Below, piece by piece: positions 20,226-32,129 of a stretch of 64,000 bases of DNA. The notes beneath the pieces are model-generated. The model was not told where the DNA came from, did not search any database, and was given only the letters and a program-made list of their open reading frames with translations. The position numbers and the translations under genes were made by a program. Positions within the stretch are counted from its first letter, which is position 1; each line of letters opens with the position of its first letter. Origin of the DNA: Leptobrachium leishanense (lineage: Eukaryota > Chordata > Amphibia > Anura > Megophryidae); NCBI GenBank assembly GCA_009667805.1, contig CM019065.1, positions 20,363,822-20,427,821 on the forward strand, given 5' to 3'.

Positions 20226-21270
20226 ACAGGCCGGTCATTCTAACCTTGAGTAAGACCTGTCTGTGGGTTGAAATCTCACATTTTTGTGCAGCTATAAATG
20301 GCATGTTGAGTTTCAGAAATTCTAGAGCAGTGTTTGTTTGCTTTGATACGTTTGGAATGTGGCAGATCCTGAGGTTAGTTGTAGCATCACTATAGCAGGA
20401 GCTCCCTCACAACATTGTCGTTTTGTCTGCACAACTTGTTTAACACATAATTAAAGAGCAGGACCAACACAATGCCTCGCAGACCAGTAAGAGAGGAAGC
20501 TGAGGGACAGATATGCCGTGTGACTTGTTGTGGGGTCATACAGGTGCAGGGAAGATCCAGATTACAATTGAAAGAAAATGCATGAAATCTGATATGGGAA
20601 ATTCTTAGTTTTTACAATCAGAATCCTCCCCTCATTTTATCCTATTATTTCAGTGCTGCCAACTCTTCAGTTTGTGCTTTTTCATTGTAATTCTGCAGAA
20701 ACAAATGACTCGCAGAAGCAGATTTATAGATTTAATGACGCTACCGCTGGACCTTCATTGCAGTATTTTTTGTTGGTATCTACCTGAAGTTATAATAAAA
20801 TATAGCAGAATGCACATTTTCTGTCTTTTTTACTGGCATTCATCTTAAATGTCATGATTTATGATAAAATATAAAAAAAGTGAATAAAAAAAAAATGGAT
20901 TTAATTGAAATGTTCAGACAAGTAATCGTTAGTATCTGGATAGCGGCCTGTGATTGGTCATTGGCAAAATGGAAAAAAATAGATTTGTACATAGAAAATA
21001 GTAACCCATCAATTATTTTGTAAAATAATAATAATATTAAGAATGACCTGAAACAATATAACTGTATCACTCAGTGATAAAACGCTGAGAAAAAATAATT
21101 ATCCACAGAATGATTAGAATTAATAGACCTAGAAAAGACAGTAAGAGTCATATGATGAATCAGTCTGGTCAGTTTTTCAACCTATGTAACTATGGAATGA
21201 ATGAAAGAATATGATCTGTAACAGAATGGTAATTAATATACTGAAATAACCTGGAATAATAAGAAATAGT
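20226..21270. other. no gene recognised
   Basis: AT-rich intergenic sequence with no open frame or repeat that I could assign. Confidence 0.6.
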
Positions 21271-21380
21271 ATGTTCATAGTTGCATATGCTGAAAAAAGA
21301 CATGTGTCCATCAGGTCCAGCCTTTCACACATCACCTACTGCTGTTGATCCAAAAGAAGGCAAAAAACCCAGTCGGAAGC
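21271..21380 (-). mobile_element. CR1 3'-end fragment
   Basis: ATGCTGAAAAAAGACATG, TCCATCAGG and CTACTGCTGTTGATCCAAAA match the 3' end of the CR1 copy at 18860-18950. Only about 100 bp, a heavily 5'-truncated insertion. Confidence 0.75.
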
Positions 21381-21389
21381 GCTATCAGT

Positions 21390-21660
21390 AATAGAGTGAA
21401 TAAACATAGAAAGGTTATTAACTGAATGTTCAGAAAAGGAATGAGCAATAATATAATAAATTAACAGAAAATGATCAAAAAGAAAATGATCAGTAACAGC
21501 ATAAATTAACATATAATGATCAGTAACAGAATGTGATGCAAACATCAAGTTGACATAAAATGACGGGTAACAGAAGTTTCAGTAAAGGAATGGTCGGTGA
21601 CAGAATGAATAGACATGTAACCAAAATAAAAATAATCAATAGACAAGGAAAGATCAGACA
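21390..21660. repeat. degenerate short tandem repeat built on ATGATCAGTAACAGAAT
   Basis: Variants of (A)ATGATCAGTAACAGAATRAAT recur at uneven 20-30 bp spacing. The periodicity is weak and may be an old minisatellite. Confidence 0.4.
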
Positions 21661-22770
21661 GAGAATTATCAGACAGACGTTTGAGTATTATCAGGTGGTG
21701 ACAGGATCGTGCACCTCTCAGATATTGTATCTTACTCACTCTCGCCTCATTCACTGAGTGTAACCAAGCAGCAGCATTTCCCAAAGAAGCTGTTTATAAA
21801 GCGACGAACATGTTCAGCATTAACCCCTTATACGCAAAAAGAAAGGACATGTTTTCCAGTGGGATATTCCTGTGAGTGGTCTGTGGAGACACAGCATGTT
21901 ATATTAATGGTTCCACAGGGGGTTCCAGGCTATACCCTAAGGCTTGGCCATCCTGCGCTGTGATAGCTGTAACATGGGGAATTTAACATCTCACTCTTGA
22001 GACTAAAATACTTATCAGTGAATCATATGCAGATCTATGTCATACCTAAAAATACAATCACCAGTTTATATCATTGTGTGGATTATATGAGCGTGAATGA
22101 AATTTCAATAATTTACAGTATGTAAATATGTTTTTCCACTGTCGAGATTTATATTCAATAATAAACTTATACGAGATACAAATATCAATCATTTAAATTT
22201 TCTAGAAATTCTCCTAAATTCTTTTAATTGTCTGTGTTTTGCTTTGAAGAATACACTAATCAATAATTGGATAAAACCATATATATATTTATTACGTATA
22301 CAAAAAAAATTCAAATCTCATATCATAAACAAAGATTTATAAGCAACATATCCATCCATCAGCACATAGACACTAGCTTCTCAATATATTTATCTCCTGT
22401 TAGTAACTGTATATATGATTAATATCATTTACTTTATCAGTTAGTAACTATACACAAATGGTTAGTAAACATTTCTGCTTAACGAAAACAATTAACATGT
22501 ATTTCCCAGCAAACCAATGTTTAAACAAGCTAGATCTTGTAGAGATATATGTATCTCTCTATGCTACAGGGATCAACAAAAGATGAGCTATCACTTATTC
22601 TATTTCTAGAATGATAAGTAATAAAAACGTATTTGGTGAATCCTCCCCTAATATCGAGAATTAAACTTCTAATCTTCTGCTTTTTATATTGTAGTTATAT
22701 AATTTCTTGCTTATTGATTTCAATCACAGTAATTTCCAATTCAATATATATAATATATATATATATATAT
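21661..22770. other. no gene; AT-rich, ending in a TA microsatellite
   Basis: No convincing frame. The TA run at 22743-22770 is the insertion site of the hAT MITE that follows. Confidence 0.6.
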
Positions 22771-22852
22771 TAGGGCTGTGCAATTAATTGCAATCGCAAT
22801 TGAATCGCGATTTCCGACCATGCAATTAATAAATCGCATAAGGCTGCAATTT

Positions 22853-22998
22853 TCGGCTCCCTGTTAACTTCCGGCGGCATGGTGCTTTGGGCGCTCGCAG
22901 GGGGAACCACGTGACGAGCCACGTTCTCGCGGCTCGTCACATGGTTCCCCCAGGCGAGCGCCCAAGCTCCATGCCGCCAGAAGTTAACAGGGAGCCGA
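22853..22998. repeat. 146-bp imperfect palindrome inside the hAT MITE
   Basis: TCGGCTCCCTGTTAACTTCC at the left pairs with GAAGTTAACAGGGAGCCGA at the right. The centre is near 22925, with GACGAGCC/GGCTCGTC next to it. Confidence 0.88.
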
Positions 22999-23011
22999 AC
23001 ACGTGGCACAC

Positions 23012-23548
23012 AGAGGTGAGCTGGGGCAGTATATCCATGAGCTGGGGCAGTATATCCATGAGCTGGGGCAGTATATCCATGAGCTGGGGCAGTATTTCAT
23101 GAGCTGGGGCAGTATTTCCATGAGCTGGGGCAGTATTTCCATGAGCTGGGGCAGTATTTCCATGAGCTGGGGCAGTATTTCCATGTGCTGGGGCAGTATA
23201 TCCATGTGCTGGGGCAGTATATATCCATGAGCTGGGGCAGTATATCCATGAGCTGGGGCAGTATATCCATGAGCTGGGGCAGTATATCCATGTGCTGGGG
23301 CAGTATATCCATGTGCTGGCAGTATATCCATGTGCTGGGGCAGTATATCCATGTGCTGGGGCAAGCGTTTCCATGTGCTGGGGCAGCGTTTCCATGTGCT
23401 GGGGCAGCGTTTCCATGTGCTGGGGCAGCGTTTCCATGTGCTGGGGCAGTATATCCATGTGCTGGGGCAGTATATCCATGTGCTGGGGCAGTATATCCAT
23501 GTGCTGGGGCAGTATTTCATGTGCTGGGGCAGTATCCATGTGCTGAAT
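23012..23548 (+). repeat. 21-bp minisatellite (GAGCTGGGGCAGTATATCCAT)
   Basis: About 25 tandem copies; variants are GTGC for GAGC and GCGTTTCC or ATTTCC for ATATCC. The period is a multiple of three with few stops, so long false frames appear on both strands (for example 234 and 191 codons). The core CTGGGGCAGTAT is the same as in the 19-bp array at 48590-50740. Confidence 0.95.
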
Positions 23549-23680
23549 ACTGAATACATTTAGAATGTATGTAGCATGTTTGAAAAAGCAAAAACAATTG
23601 GCTAAATCGCAAATAAAATCGCAATCGCAATATTCATTCAAGAAATCGCAATATGATTATTTTGTCAATATTGCACAGCC

Positions 23681-23683
<3 letters not shown>

Positions 23684-23711
<28 letters not shown>

Positions 23712-24807
23712 CTTTGTAATTCACTTTGCAACAATTTCTTCAGGATAAAATTCTTATATCCGATTCTTCTTCATATCTCTATCTGCAGATTTAGAGATAT
23801 TTTGAAGACTCTGGATCTAACAGTAATCTGAGATATCTCAGTATATCTATTGCAAGAAATACTACAGATATATATAATTACATTAATTCCTTAATTTAAT
23901 AGCTTAAATACATTACCTCTCCAATCTGGATTCAATGAGTTAAAGCAGAAATATTCTTTGATTGTTTTGGAATATGTGAAAATTATCAATGTCAGATATT
24001 ATTCATTGCATGTGAGTTAGAGGTGTGGTTCTAATTAAGTGATATGTAATATCTTGAATGCATTGTGTGTTGGAATGATCTGAATCTCTGCATCAATGCA
24101 ATTCGTGTCCTGGGATGATCTGAATGCATTATCGTGTCCTGAGATGATCTGCCTGCTGAATCAATGCATTATTGTGTACTGGGATAATCTCAATACCTTG
24201 CAACGAACAGTACAGCTCCAATTATAGTCAATTTGACGTCACTGAAAATCTACCCGTTTCATTTAAATGTTTTTCTCTATATTAATATAATATTTACTAT
24301 ACCTCAAGAGGGCAGTGTTGCTCTTCAAATTAATTCCACAATTTAATTTTAATATGTCTTATTTCAGGTCAAAGATCAATCTGTTTTAACAAAGACCCTA
24401 TATTCAATCAAAGACTTTGGGTCTCTCCTGTCAAAATTAAATTAATATCTCCAATCCTCTCTAAGTTTATACTAAGTAAATTCTTTTCTAGTTAAAATCA
24501 ACAAAAATTGTATTCTTCAGTAATTATACTATTTAACAGTTATACTCTGCAAATATTTGGAGCATCTATTTCTTACTGTAAATATAATAAAATATATATT
24601 GATTATAAGAATATATTTCGTGAATATAATTATACAATTGCAAAAAGATTTTAAATTTGTTCCTATACCCAAAAAGAAAATAACATTTTTTTTAAGGACT
24701 TGTTAAAAAAAACCAATACATTTAAATATGACATGTCTGGCACTTAGCGCAGCATTATATCAAATAAAGACATTTTATCGTCTATAACATCATGTCTGGC
24801 ACAACTC
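23684..24807. other. no gene; AT-rich intergenic sequence
   Basis: A TA microsatellite (23684-23711) and then AT-rich sequence with loosely repeated phrases such as GTCCTGRGATGATCTG near 24108-24150. No coding signal. Confidence 0.6.
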
Positions 24808-24810
24808 TTA

Positions 24811-25722
24811 CAGGGTTATCCAAAGAGATCCGAATTGCTTGAGAAAGGTAACCGAACGCTGAAAATCAGCGTTCGGTTACCTTTCCTGGCCATTCGGCTA
24901 TCCAGAGAGCAGGCAATTCACCAAATCCTGGCGAATTGCCTGCACATACGGTGCCTGTTCGAGGGCAGAGAAATCCCCATGAAAAGCACTGCTTCGGCTA
25001 TTCAGAGAACGAAAACCAGCAGTGAAAGGTTTCCGAAATGCCTTGCCATTCGGTGGTTTAATTCGGCAAGTTAATTCAGGAGAATCCCATAGGCTTCAAT
25101 GTTAACAATATTCCCGTTTTAATTCAATATCTAATAAAAAATTCATTATAAAATTCTGCAGTAAAGAGTCTCTTTATTTATAGATTTTTTAGGATACTTT
25201 AAGCATTTTTCTGAATTTTAGTTTTTTAAAAGTCCCGCTTTTTTTTTTTTTTAAAGTTTACTTATTTTTTCTGTAACAGCCCTTTTTAGTATCATTCCCT
25301 GGACCTCCTGTGTAAATTTCAGACATTTTCGCTCAGTAGTTTCTTTGCAAACAACGTTTCATTTTCACAGATTCACACAAACTATTTTGCTAATTTATTC
25401 ACCTCCCTCGTCTGCGGTCTCAGCTGCTTCGGCTGCTTCGGCTGCTTCGGCTGTGTGCAATCGGCTCCTGCTCGGGCTTTTTCCGTGGTTTTCATCAGGT
25501 TAATCCAGATGTTTTTGGGGGTTTTTGGCGTGCATTCGGTGGGTTTTGCGGTTCGTTTTCGTCGGGTTTGCATCAGCCTTTCCCTGCAATTCGGGGACCC
25601 TGCGATGCTTGCTGAATACACCGCAGGGTGACCGAAATGGGATCGGCAAAACGAACCGAATTGAAGAGAACGAAAAGTCACCGAACGTGCGGTGACTTTT
25701 CGAATCTCTTTGAATAATCCTG
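24811..25722. mobile_element. PIF/Harbinger-like MITE, complete
   Basis: Ends CAGGGTTATCCAAAGAGATC and GAATCTCTTTGAATAATCCTG are inverted repeats flanked by TTA on both sides (24808-24810 and 25723-25725), the 3-bp duplication typical of PIF/Harbinger elements. A second inner inverted pair GGTAACCGAACGCTG/CAGCGTTCGGTTACC forms a hairpin near the left end. Non-coding. A diverged relative was split by the Penelope composite. Confidence 0.82.
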
Positions 25723-25725
25723 TTA

Positions 25726-26670
25726 AGGTTCAACTGCCATGAACTTTTAAAACAAAAATCTCTGTCCATTTCTAAAACTAGGGAAAATTGAAAAAGAAAG
25801 ACTTTACATTAAAACAAGATGGCTACAGGCATTCATATTAATTTTTCCATTATAATATACCCAACACCACATTTTATCATCCAGACCTTTGCGGTTATAT
25901 ATTATGTAAAACAGAAATGGAGAATCTGTTACTTCATTTAATGTGGAAACATTTTAATGTGGAAATAATTTTAAATTAACTAAAAAACAAATGCCTTTTC
26001 ACTTGTATTTTGTTATATTTTGTTTTTTGTATTTCTTTCATGAATGATATGACTGTATAAAACACTGTCCTTGCTCCCAGCATGGGAAAGAGAAGGTGAA
26101 AAGCCGCAGCAGCATTGTTCATTTTATATGTGCAAAGTGGACAATGCTGCTGTCTTATAAAAAAAATTGCATTTTTTGAAAGTTTTCTCATATTCCTTAT
26201 TTATTTTTACTTTTAAAAGGTCATGTTTGCAATCAATGGACAGGCCAGACTCTGGTCTTTCTAACAACGTCTCATATTACCTTGTGTGGTGTTATTGGAT
26301 AGCCCAGTTTCAAGCTTTTCCAATGACACTTAATATGGTCTTGAGGGTCGTACAGGGGTCCAAATAAACCTTGTAACTCCTCTAATGGGATTTCCCTGTT
26401 GGCCAAGCAGAGGAAAATTACATGCACAATGACTCCTGCAGCAGGGTGCAGTCCTACAGTGAGGGCTAACTTCCAGAATGTCTGCACATGTGGATTAATC
26501 ACAAAATCCATGCCACGCTGAGAGATAGAGATGAGTGTGCACCCCTGATCGGTGCAAACACCCAGGCACTTGGTCTGATTTTCTTGTTCTTTTCAGGGTG
26601 ACCTGGAGCCTGGGATTTGTTAAAGTATTAGCTGATAAAACCTTAATATCTTACCTGATAGTAGAATAAA
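25726..26670. other. no gene recognised
   Basis: Single-copy-looking sequence; no V2R exon or transposon domain seen on either strand. Confidence 0.55.
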
Positions 26671-26675
26671 AAAAT

Positions 26676-26990
26676 GTGTCACGGACCTCCGTACCCATCT
26701 GGGTCACATTTGTTAATGCCGCTTCCTTGCCAGACCCCCGTTCTCCCACCAGCAGTTTTCATGCCTCTCTTCAGCCCTTAGCCAAAACTTAAAGACAGGT
26801 ACACGCCAAGAGCTGTGATAGCATCCCCCAGAAATTAGGCAATATAAATAAAGGCTCCTGAGTGGGCCGAATCGTCGGTTGGTGTCACTGGGCATCTTTT
26901 AGCATGGCTTTTCAATAAACATTGCTTTTTACATTTTTTGAAGTCCTGAAGTGCGTCCATATGTATGGTTTTTGTATTATTTCTCAGACT
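26676..26990 (+). mobile_element. possible solo LTR, boundaries uncertain
   Basis: Begins TGTCACGGACCTCCG. It contains a TATA-like ATATAAATAAAGGCTC (26841-26856) and, downstream, CAATAAACATTGC (26911 onward), a promoter plus polyadenylation signal layout of an LTR. No matching target duplication was found and the 3' end is a guess. Confidence 0.35.
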
Positions 26991-27087
26991 TGTGCAGCCA
27001 GGCATATTTCTTCTAGTGGCTTTTTTCAGGTTGCATCTGTTTTTTATATATATATATACACAGTATGTATATACAGTGTATATATAT

Positions 27088-27545
27088 TGTAGAGGTCGGC
27101 AGGGCTGGGTCCTGGATGGACAATATGTTTCACCCCTATTTGGGTTGTGGTCCCTTTAAGTGCAACCACAGGGTTAATCTTCCTGTCCAGGAAGAGGTTT
27201 AAAGCCAGCAACTCCCAGACAGGATTGTGGGAGTTAAGGAAAAAGAAAAGTAATCAGTGGAAGTTGTGTGTGTGTGTTACAAAAGCAGGAGACGTGTTGT
27301 GCCTTGCTGGAGAGGCTTCTACATACCGGGGAAAGGATTCCCCAGGTTTGGGACTGTTTAAAGCGTTGTGAGCCACCATTATTTTTCTGTTTATTTGTGC
27401 TGAAGATCAGGACTTTGCTTTAATTTCGCTGAACCCAAGTGTGTACTTATTATGTTGCCTTTTTGACTTCCCTGAAAGGGTGAATAAAGCTGTTTTGTTT
27501 GTGAAAGACATTGCGCACGTGCTCTGTGGGCCCCCAAACGTCACA
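27088..27545 (+). repeat. 5' LTR of the Gmr1-like element
   Basis: Starts TGTAGAGGTCGGCAGGGCTG and ends CCCCCAAACGTCACA (TG...CA). Contains GGTGAATAAAGCTG, a likely polyadenylation signal, near 27479. It is longer than the 3' LTR because it keeps two short segments (near 27191 and 27400). Confidence 0.9.
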
Positions 27546-27650
27546 ACTGGTGTTTGAATGCGGGCAATTTGCTACCTCTCACACGCCAAGCAAGAGGATT
27601 TTTTGGGGAAAAAAAAACGGACATTTTAAAAAGGACAGTGTTCTGATTGC

Positions 27651-29324
27651 ATGTCCTGGGCTAAGGCTGCACTGAAGTCCACAGCTATGGAGGAGCTGGT
27701 TAAGCAGATGGTCTTTGTCAATGTGCAGGCCCAGACTCGCCATGAAGAGGCGATGGCTCAGCAGCAACAAGCCCTGGCACAGGCTGTTGCTGCCCAACAA
27801 GAAAGCACCCATTTGCTGACTGCACAACTTACAGCACAGCAGGTAGCCACACAGATGCAGATCACTGCCCTGCGGAAGGCCATGCAGCAACTTGCACCTG
27901 GACGTGATCAAGCAGTGGTCGCTGCTGGTAACCATGTCTCAATAAGGGCCAGTCACTTCCTGCAAAACATGTCTCCCAGTGATGATGTGGAAGCATTTCT
28001 CACCACGTTTGAAAGGACTGCTGAGAGAGAGGGGTGGCCCCAAGACCAATGGGCCGGTCTCATTGCCCCGTTTCTGACAGGAGACCCTCAAAAGGCATAT
28101 TTTGACCTGCCCCTAGAAGATGCAAAGAATTATGACCGGCTGAAAGCTGAGGTTCTGGCCCACCTTAGGGTAACTGTTGCTGTCCAGGCTCAACGTGTTC
28201 ACTGCTGGAAGTACTGCCCTGACCAGCCACCCCGGTCCCAGATGCACGACTTAGGACAGCTGGTTAAAAAGTGGTTGCAGCCAGAGACCCTGACTAGAGA
28301 GCAAATGGTCGAAAGGGTTGTGATGGACCACTACCTGAGGTCTCTACCAAAGGATCTACAGCGATGGGTCAGCCATGGGGACCCCAAGACTGCAGCACTG
28401 GTAGTCAAGATGGTGGAGAGATACACCGTGGTGGAGGACCTGCTCAGACCAGCCAGTCGTCGAGGACCAGTCTTGCCACCGCCTGTGAGGCCTGCTTCAG
28501 TTTCTCGAAGGGAAGCGTCACTGGACCCGGGAACCAGCACCCCAAAATCATCTTCCTCGGTTCTGCAGAGGCCTGTCGCTACCCGAACTGCTGGCGATAT
28601 GCAGTGTTGGAGGTGTCGAGCCTGGGGCCATACCCTGGCGCAGTGTCTGCTACAGGAGGAGCCCATGGAGTGTGGATCCGCTCGGAGAGTGTCCTTCTAC
28701 ACCCTCACAATGTGCACTACACACCTTGACCTAGAGGGGGGTCAGTTTGAATGCACTGTGTGGGTGAATCACCGCCCAGCCAAAGCTCTCCTGGACTCTG
28801 GGAGTATGGTCACCCTGGTACATGCCCGGGTAGTCGGAAGGCTCGGTCTAGTACAAAGAACCCTCCGGGTTGTCTGTATCCATGGGGATACCCGGGAGTA
28901 CCCGCTGATCCCGGTCACCATTTCCGCCAGGAATACTTCGGTCACCCAAGAGGTCGGGGTGGTGAGTACTCTGATACATGATGTGATTGTGGGATGGGAC
29001 TGCCCCTTGCTTGCTGAACTGTGGTGCTTGGCACAAACTGAACTGCCCATCGTCCTGGGGAACAATTCAGGGTCACCCCCACCAAACATGACTGTGGACA
29101 CTGTTGATTATGAGTTGCTCAATTGTGTTCAAAATGAGAATGTTGCAACTGATGTGAGTGTCCTAGCTCCTCAACCTGAGGTGACACCCAAGGAGGGGGA
29201 ATCATCTCCCGTGCCGGTTATGGTAGGAGAGGATGAAGTGGAATTATCCCCTGTAGATATTACATTTGGGGTGGATGAGGGGGAGGGTTCTTCTTATCCA
29301 GTACATCCAGACTTAGATGTGTAA
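27651..29324 (+). CDS. Gmr1-like gag-protease polyprotein (557 aa) with SCAN-like capsid
   Basis: Open from MSWAKAALKSTAMEE. An N-terminal Gln/Ala-rich coiled region (residues about 20-80) precedes a SCAN-like capsid segment with DDVEAFLTTFERTAE and LIAPFLTGDPQKAYFDLP, through about residue 265. A CCHC knuckle follows (CWRCRAWGHTLAQC, near residue 322), then a retropepsin-type site, ALLDSGSMVTLVH (near residue 380). The TAA stop is in the same frame as the integrase ORF that starts 25 bases further on. The simplest reading is a nonsense change in a gag-protease-integrase frame, though stop readthrough is an alternative. Confidence 0.87.
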   Translation: MSWAKAALKSTAMEELVKQMVFVNVQAQTRHEEAMAQQQQALAQAVAAQQESTHLLTAQLTAQQVATQMQITALRKAMQQLAPGRDQAVVAAGNHVSIRASHFLQNMSPSDDVEAFLTTFERTAEREGWPQDQWAGLIAPFLTGDPQKAYFDLPLEDAKNYDRLKAEVLAHLRVTVAVQAQRVHCWKYCPDQPPRSQMHDLGQLVKKWLQPETLTREQMVERVVMDHYLRSLPKDLQRWVSHGDPKTAALVVKMVERYTVVEDLLRPASRRGPVLPPPVRPASVSRREASLDPGTSTPKSSSSVLQRPVATRTAGDMQCWRCRAWGHTLAQCLLQEEPMECGSARRVSFYTLTMCTTHLDLEGGQFECTVWVNHRPAKALLDSGSMVTLVHARVVGRLGLVQRTLRVVCIHGDTREYPLIPVTISARNTSVTQEVGVVSTLIHDVIVGWDCPLLAELWCLAQTELPIVLGNNSGSPPPNMTVDTVDYELLNCVQNENVATDVSVLAPQPEVTPKEGESSPVPVMVGEDEVELSPVDITFGVDEGEGSSYPVHPDLDV

Positions 29325-29348
29325 AGAGGTGCATTTGGCAGGGCTCAA

Positions 29349-30811
29349 ATGGGTGACCCGATGTTGGTAAATGCTCGCGAACAAGTAACTGTTGTCAATG
29401 GGGTACCTCAAGCACCAGATGCAGAGAAAAGGTTTTCTCACTTTGCGGTCAATAATGATCTGTTCTACTGTGTATCAGAAATTCGGGGAGAAATTGTGGA
29501 ACAATTACTAGTACCCCAGCCCTACCAGAGAATGGTGCTGGATCTGGCTCACAATGATGCCCTAGGTGGTCACCTGGGAGCTGAGAAAACCGAGGCCCGG
29601 ATAACGGACCGGTTTTACTGGCCTGGGATCGGTGCCACGGTTAAGAGGTACTGTTCCTCCCACCCTGTTTGCCAGTTAACTGCCCCAGCACCCCATTATA
29701 GGAACCCCTTGGTGCCTCTGCCAATAATTGAGGTGCCCTTTGAGCGCATCGCTATGGATATAGTGGGTCCCTTAGAGAAGTCTGCTCGGGGACACCGATA
29801 TATCCTGGTGGTTCTTGATCATGCCACAAGGTATCCAGAGGCGGTTCCTTTAAGAAACCCTACATCAAAGGCCATTGCGCGGGAGTTATTTTTTATGTTT
29901 TCGAGAACTGGCCTGCCAAGGGAAATTTTGACGGACCAGGGGTCCGGGTGATGGCAGATGTGTGCAAGTTGTTCCAAATCAAGCAGTTGCGAACATCTGT
30001 TTATCTCCCTCAGACATATGGTCTGGTAGAAAGATTCAACATAACTCTGAAAATGATGCTTAAAAGGGTTGTGCAGAGAGATGGAAGAGACTGGGATCAT
30101 TTTCTTCCCGCGCTGCTGTTTGCTATTCGAGAGGTTCCTCAGGCCTCCACGGGGTTTTCACCTTTTGAGCTGGTGTATGGTCGCAGACCCCCGGGATTGC
30201 TAGATTTGGTTAAGGAGAAATGGGAAAGTGAGTCCTCTCCACACAAATCGCTCATTGAACATATCTCTCAGATGAGAGAGAGAATTTCTAAAGTGATGCC
30301 TTTGGTACAGGAACATTTGCAGAAGGCTCAGGAAGCCCAGAAAAGGGTGTACAACTGGTCAGCCAAGCTGCGGCAATTTCAGGTTGGGGACCGGGTAGCA
30401 GTACTTATACCGACGGTGGAAAGTCGGTTCCTAGCCAAGTGGCAGGAACCACATGAGGTGGTTGAAAAAGTAGGAGAAGTAAATTACCGAGTGCATCAGC
30501 CTGGGAAAAGAAAACCATACCTGATCTACCACATAAATCTGTTAAAACCCTGGAGAGACCAAGAGGAGGTGTCCGCCATGGTTGGGGTGGGTATAGAGTC
30601 TGATGGTGTTGACGCAGAACACATTGCTGCCACCCTGTCCAAACCCCAACCCCAAGAAGTTAAGGAGTTTCTGCAAAGAAACAAAGGCATGTTTTCCGGA
30701 CTGCCGGGACATGCGTCCGTGATCAAACATGATCTTGTGACGGAACCCCATGTAAAGGTTCGGGTAAAGCCGTACCGCATCCCAGAAGCCCATAAAAAAG
30801 GCTGTTTCTGA
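29349..30811 (+). pseudogene. Gmr1-like integrase, frameshifted
   Basis: Zinc region GGHLGAEKT and RYCSSHPVCQ (one expected cysteine reads as His), core motifs IAMDIVGPL (Asp), ILTDQGSG (Asp) and GLVERFN (Glu), and a C-terminal GPY/F-like region, FLAKWQEPHEVVEKVG. A one-base shift near 29945, just after the second aspartate, splits it into 29349-29951 and 29948-30811. It lies upstream of the RT, which defines the element's class. Confidence 0.9.
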
Positions 30812-31746
30812 AGAGGTTAAAAAAATACTTCAGCTTGATGTCATTGAGGAGTCACAGAGTGAATGGTCGAGCCCCATTGTGTTGGTACTGAAGCCCAACG
30901 GCACTCTGCGATTCTGCAATGACTTCAGGAAACTTAACGAGGTGTCAAAATTTCACGCGTATCCCATGCCAAGGGTGGATGAATTAATAGAGAAATTGGG
31001 TCTGGCCCGTTATATATCACCACCCTAGACCTTACTAAGGGATGCTGGCAGATACCCATGACTAAAGAAGCCATGGAAAAGACTGCTTTTTCCACTCCAG
31101 AGGGTCATTTTCATTATAAGCGGATGCCTTTTGGGTTACACTCAGCCCCAGCCACCTTCCAATGAGCGATGGATAGGGTGCTCCGCCCCTACCCGAGATA
31201 TACCTCGGTCTACCTGGATGACATTGTCATCTTCAGTCCAGATTGGGAGTCCCATCTTCCCCGGGTTCAGACGGTTTTGGACGGTTTGAGGAAAGCGGGC
31301 ATTACTGTTAACCCTGAGAAAAGTGCGGTAGGGATGGAAGAAGCTAAGTACCTGGGATATGTCGTAGGCAGAGGTCTGGTAAATCCACAATATAACAGAG
31401 TAGAGGCTATCCAGAACTGACCATGCCCCTCACGAAAAATCAGGTTCATTCTTTTCTGGGTATAGTAGGGTATTACCGGCGGTTTGTCCCCAATTTTGCC
31501 TCTATTGCTGCACCACTGACTGACCTGACGAAAGGTAGGAAGTCAGTGATGATTCAATGGAATGCCAATGCTGAAGAAGCCTTCAAGAAGCTTAAAAATG
31601 CGTTGTGTCAGCACCCAGTACTGGTAGTCCCTGATTTCATAAGGGAGTTCATTGTACAGACGGATGCCTCAAGTGAGGGTTTGGGGGCTGTGCTATCCCA
31701 AGAAGTCAATGGGGAAGAGCACCCCGTGGTTTTTCTTAGTAGGAAA
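30790..31746 (+). pseudogene. Gmr1-like reverse transcriptase and start of RNase H, multiply broken
   Basis: Recognisable blocks: [77 protein letters not shown] (YLDD), VHSFLGIVGYYRRFVPNFA, and the RNase H start VQTDASSEGLGAVLSQ. Lesions include a two-base AT gain near 31012, a TGA after PATFQ (31164) that looks like CGA decay, and a stop with shift near 31418. The frame ends at the hAT insertion after VVFLSR. Confidence 0.9.
31739..31746 (+). repeat. 8-bp target duplication of the hAT, left copy
   Basis: GTAGGAAA, identical to 37836-37843. Removing the hAT and one copy restores the RNase H reading across the junction. Confidence 0.96.
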
Positions 31747-32129
31747 TAGGGATGAGCTGTTCGGTTTGGACAGTTCAGAGTTCGGCCCGAACTTAGCCTG
31801 TTCGGTCTGCTCGCGAACTCTGAACATTTCCGGGTGTTCGGCGCATGTTTGACCACAATGCACTACAATGGCCCACAATGCACTTTTACACTGGCCTGAA
31901 GCTCGTAATTGGCTACAGCCTTGCACCTGACCACAGGTCTAGTGCAAGACAGGTTCAACAGTATGCCAATCACGGCTCAGAGTCTTGATTGGGCAAATTT
32001 TGCCCAATCATGGACTCACAGAGCTAAGTCCCGCAGCACACTATATAAGGTTTCCACGCACCGCTTCTGCATGCATTTGAGAGGAGATTTCATAGGAGAT
32101 TGTTGTTGCGTGTTCTTACTGCCGGTCTG

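Larger units (their letters stand above)
22771..23683. mobile_element. hAT-type MITE carrying a palindrome and a minisatellite
   Basis: Ends are TAGGGCTGTGCAATTAATTG and CAATATTGCACAGCCCTA, an inverted pair typical of hAT non-autonomous elements. It is flanked on both sides by ATATATAT, compatible with an 8-bp duplication but not diagnostic inside a TA run. Subterminal sequence is rich in AATCGCAAT-type words. The middle is not hAT-like: a long GC-rich palindrome followed by about 25 copies of a 21-bp repeat. Confidence 0.85.

Noticed and set aside
22937..23641. Frames of 191 and 234 codons on the minus strand
   Set aside because: By-products of the 21-bp minisatellite in the hAT MITE.
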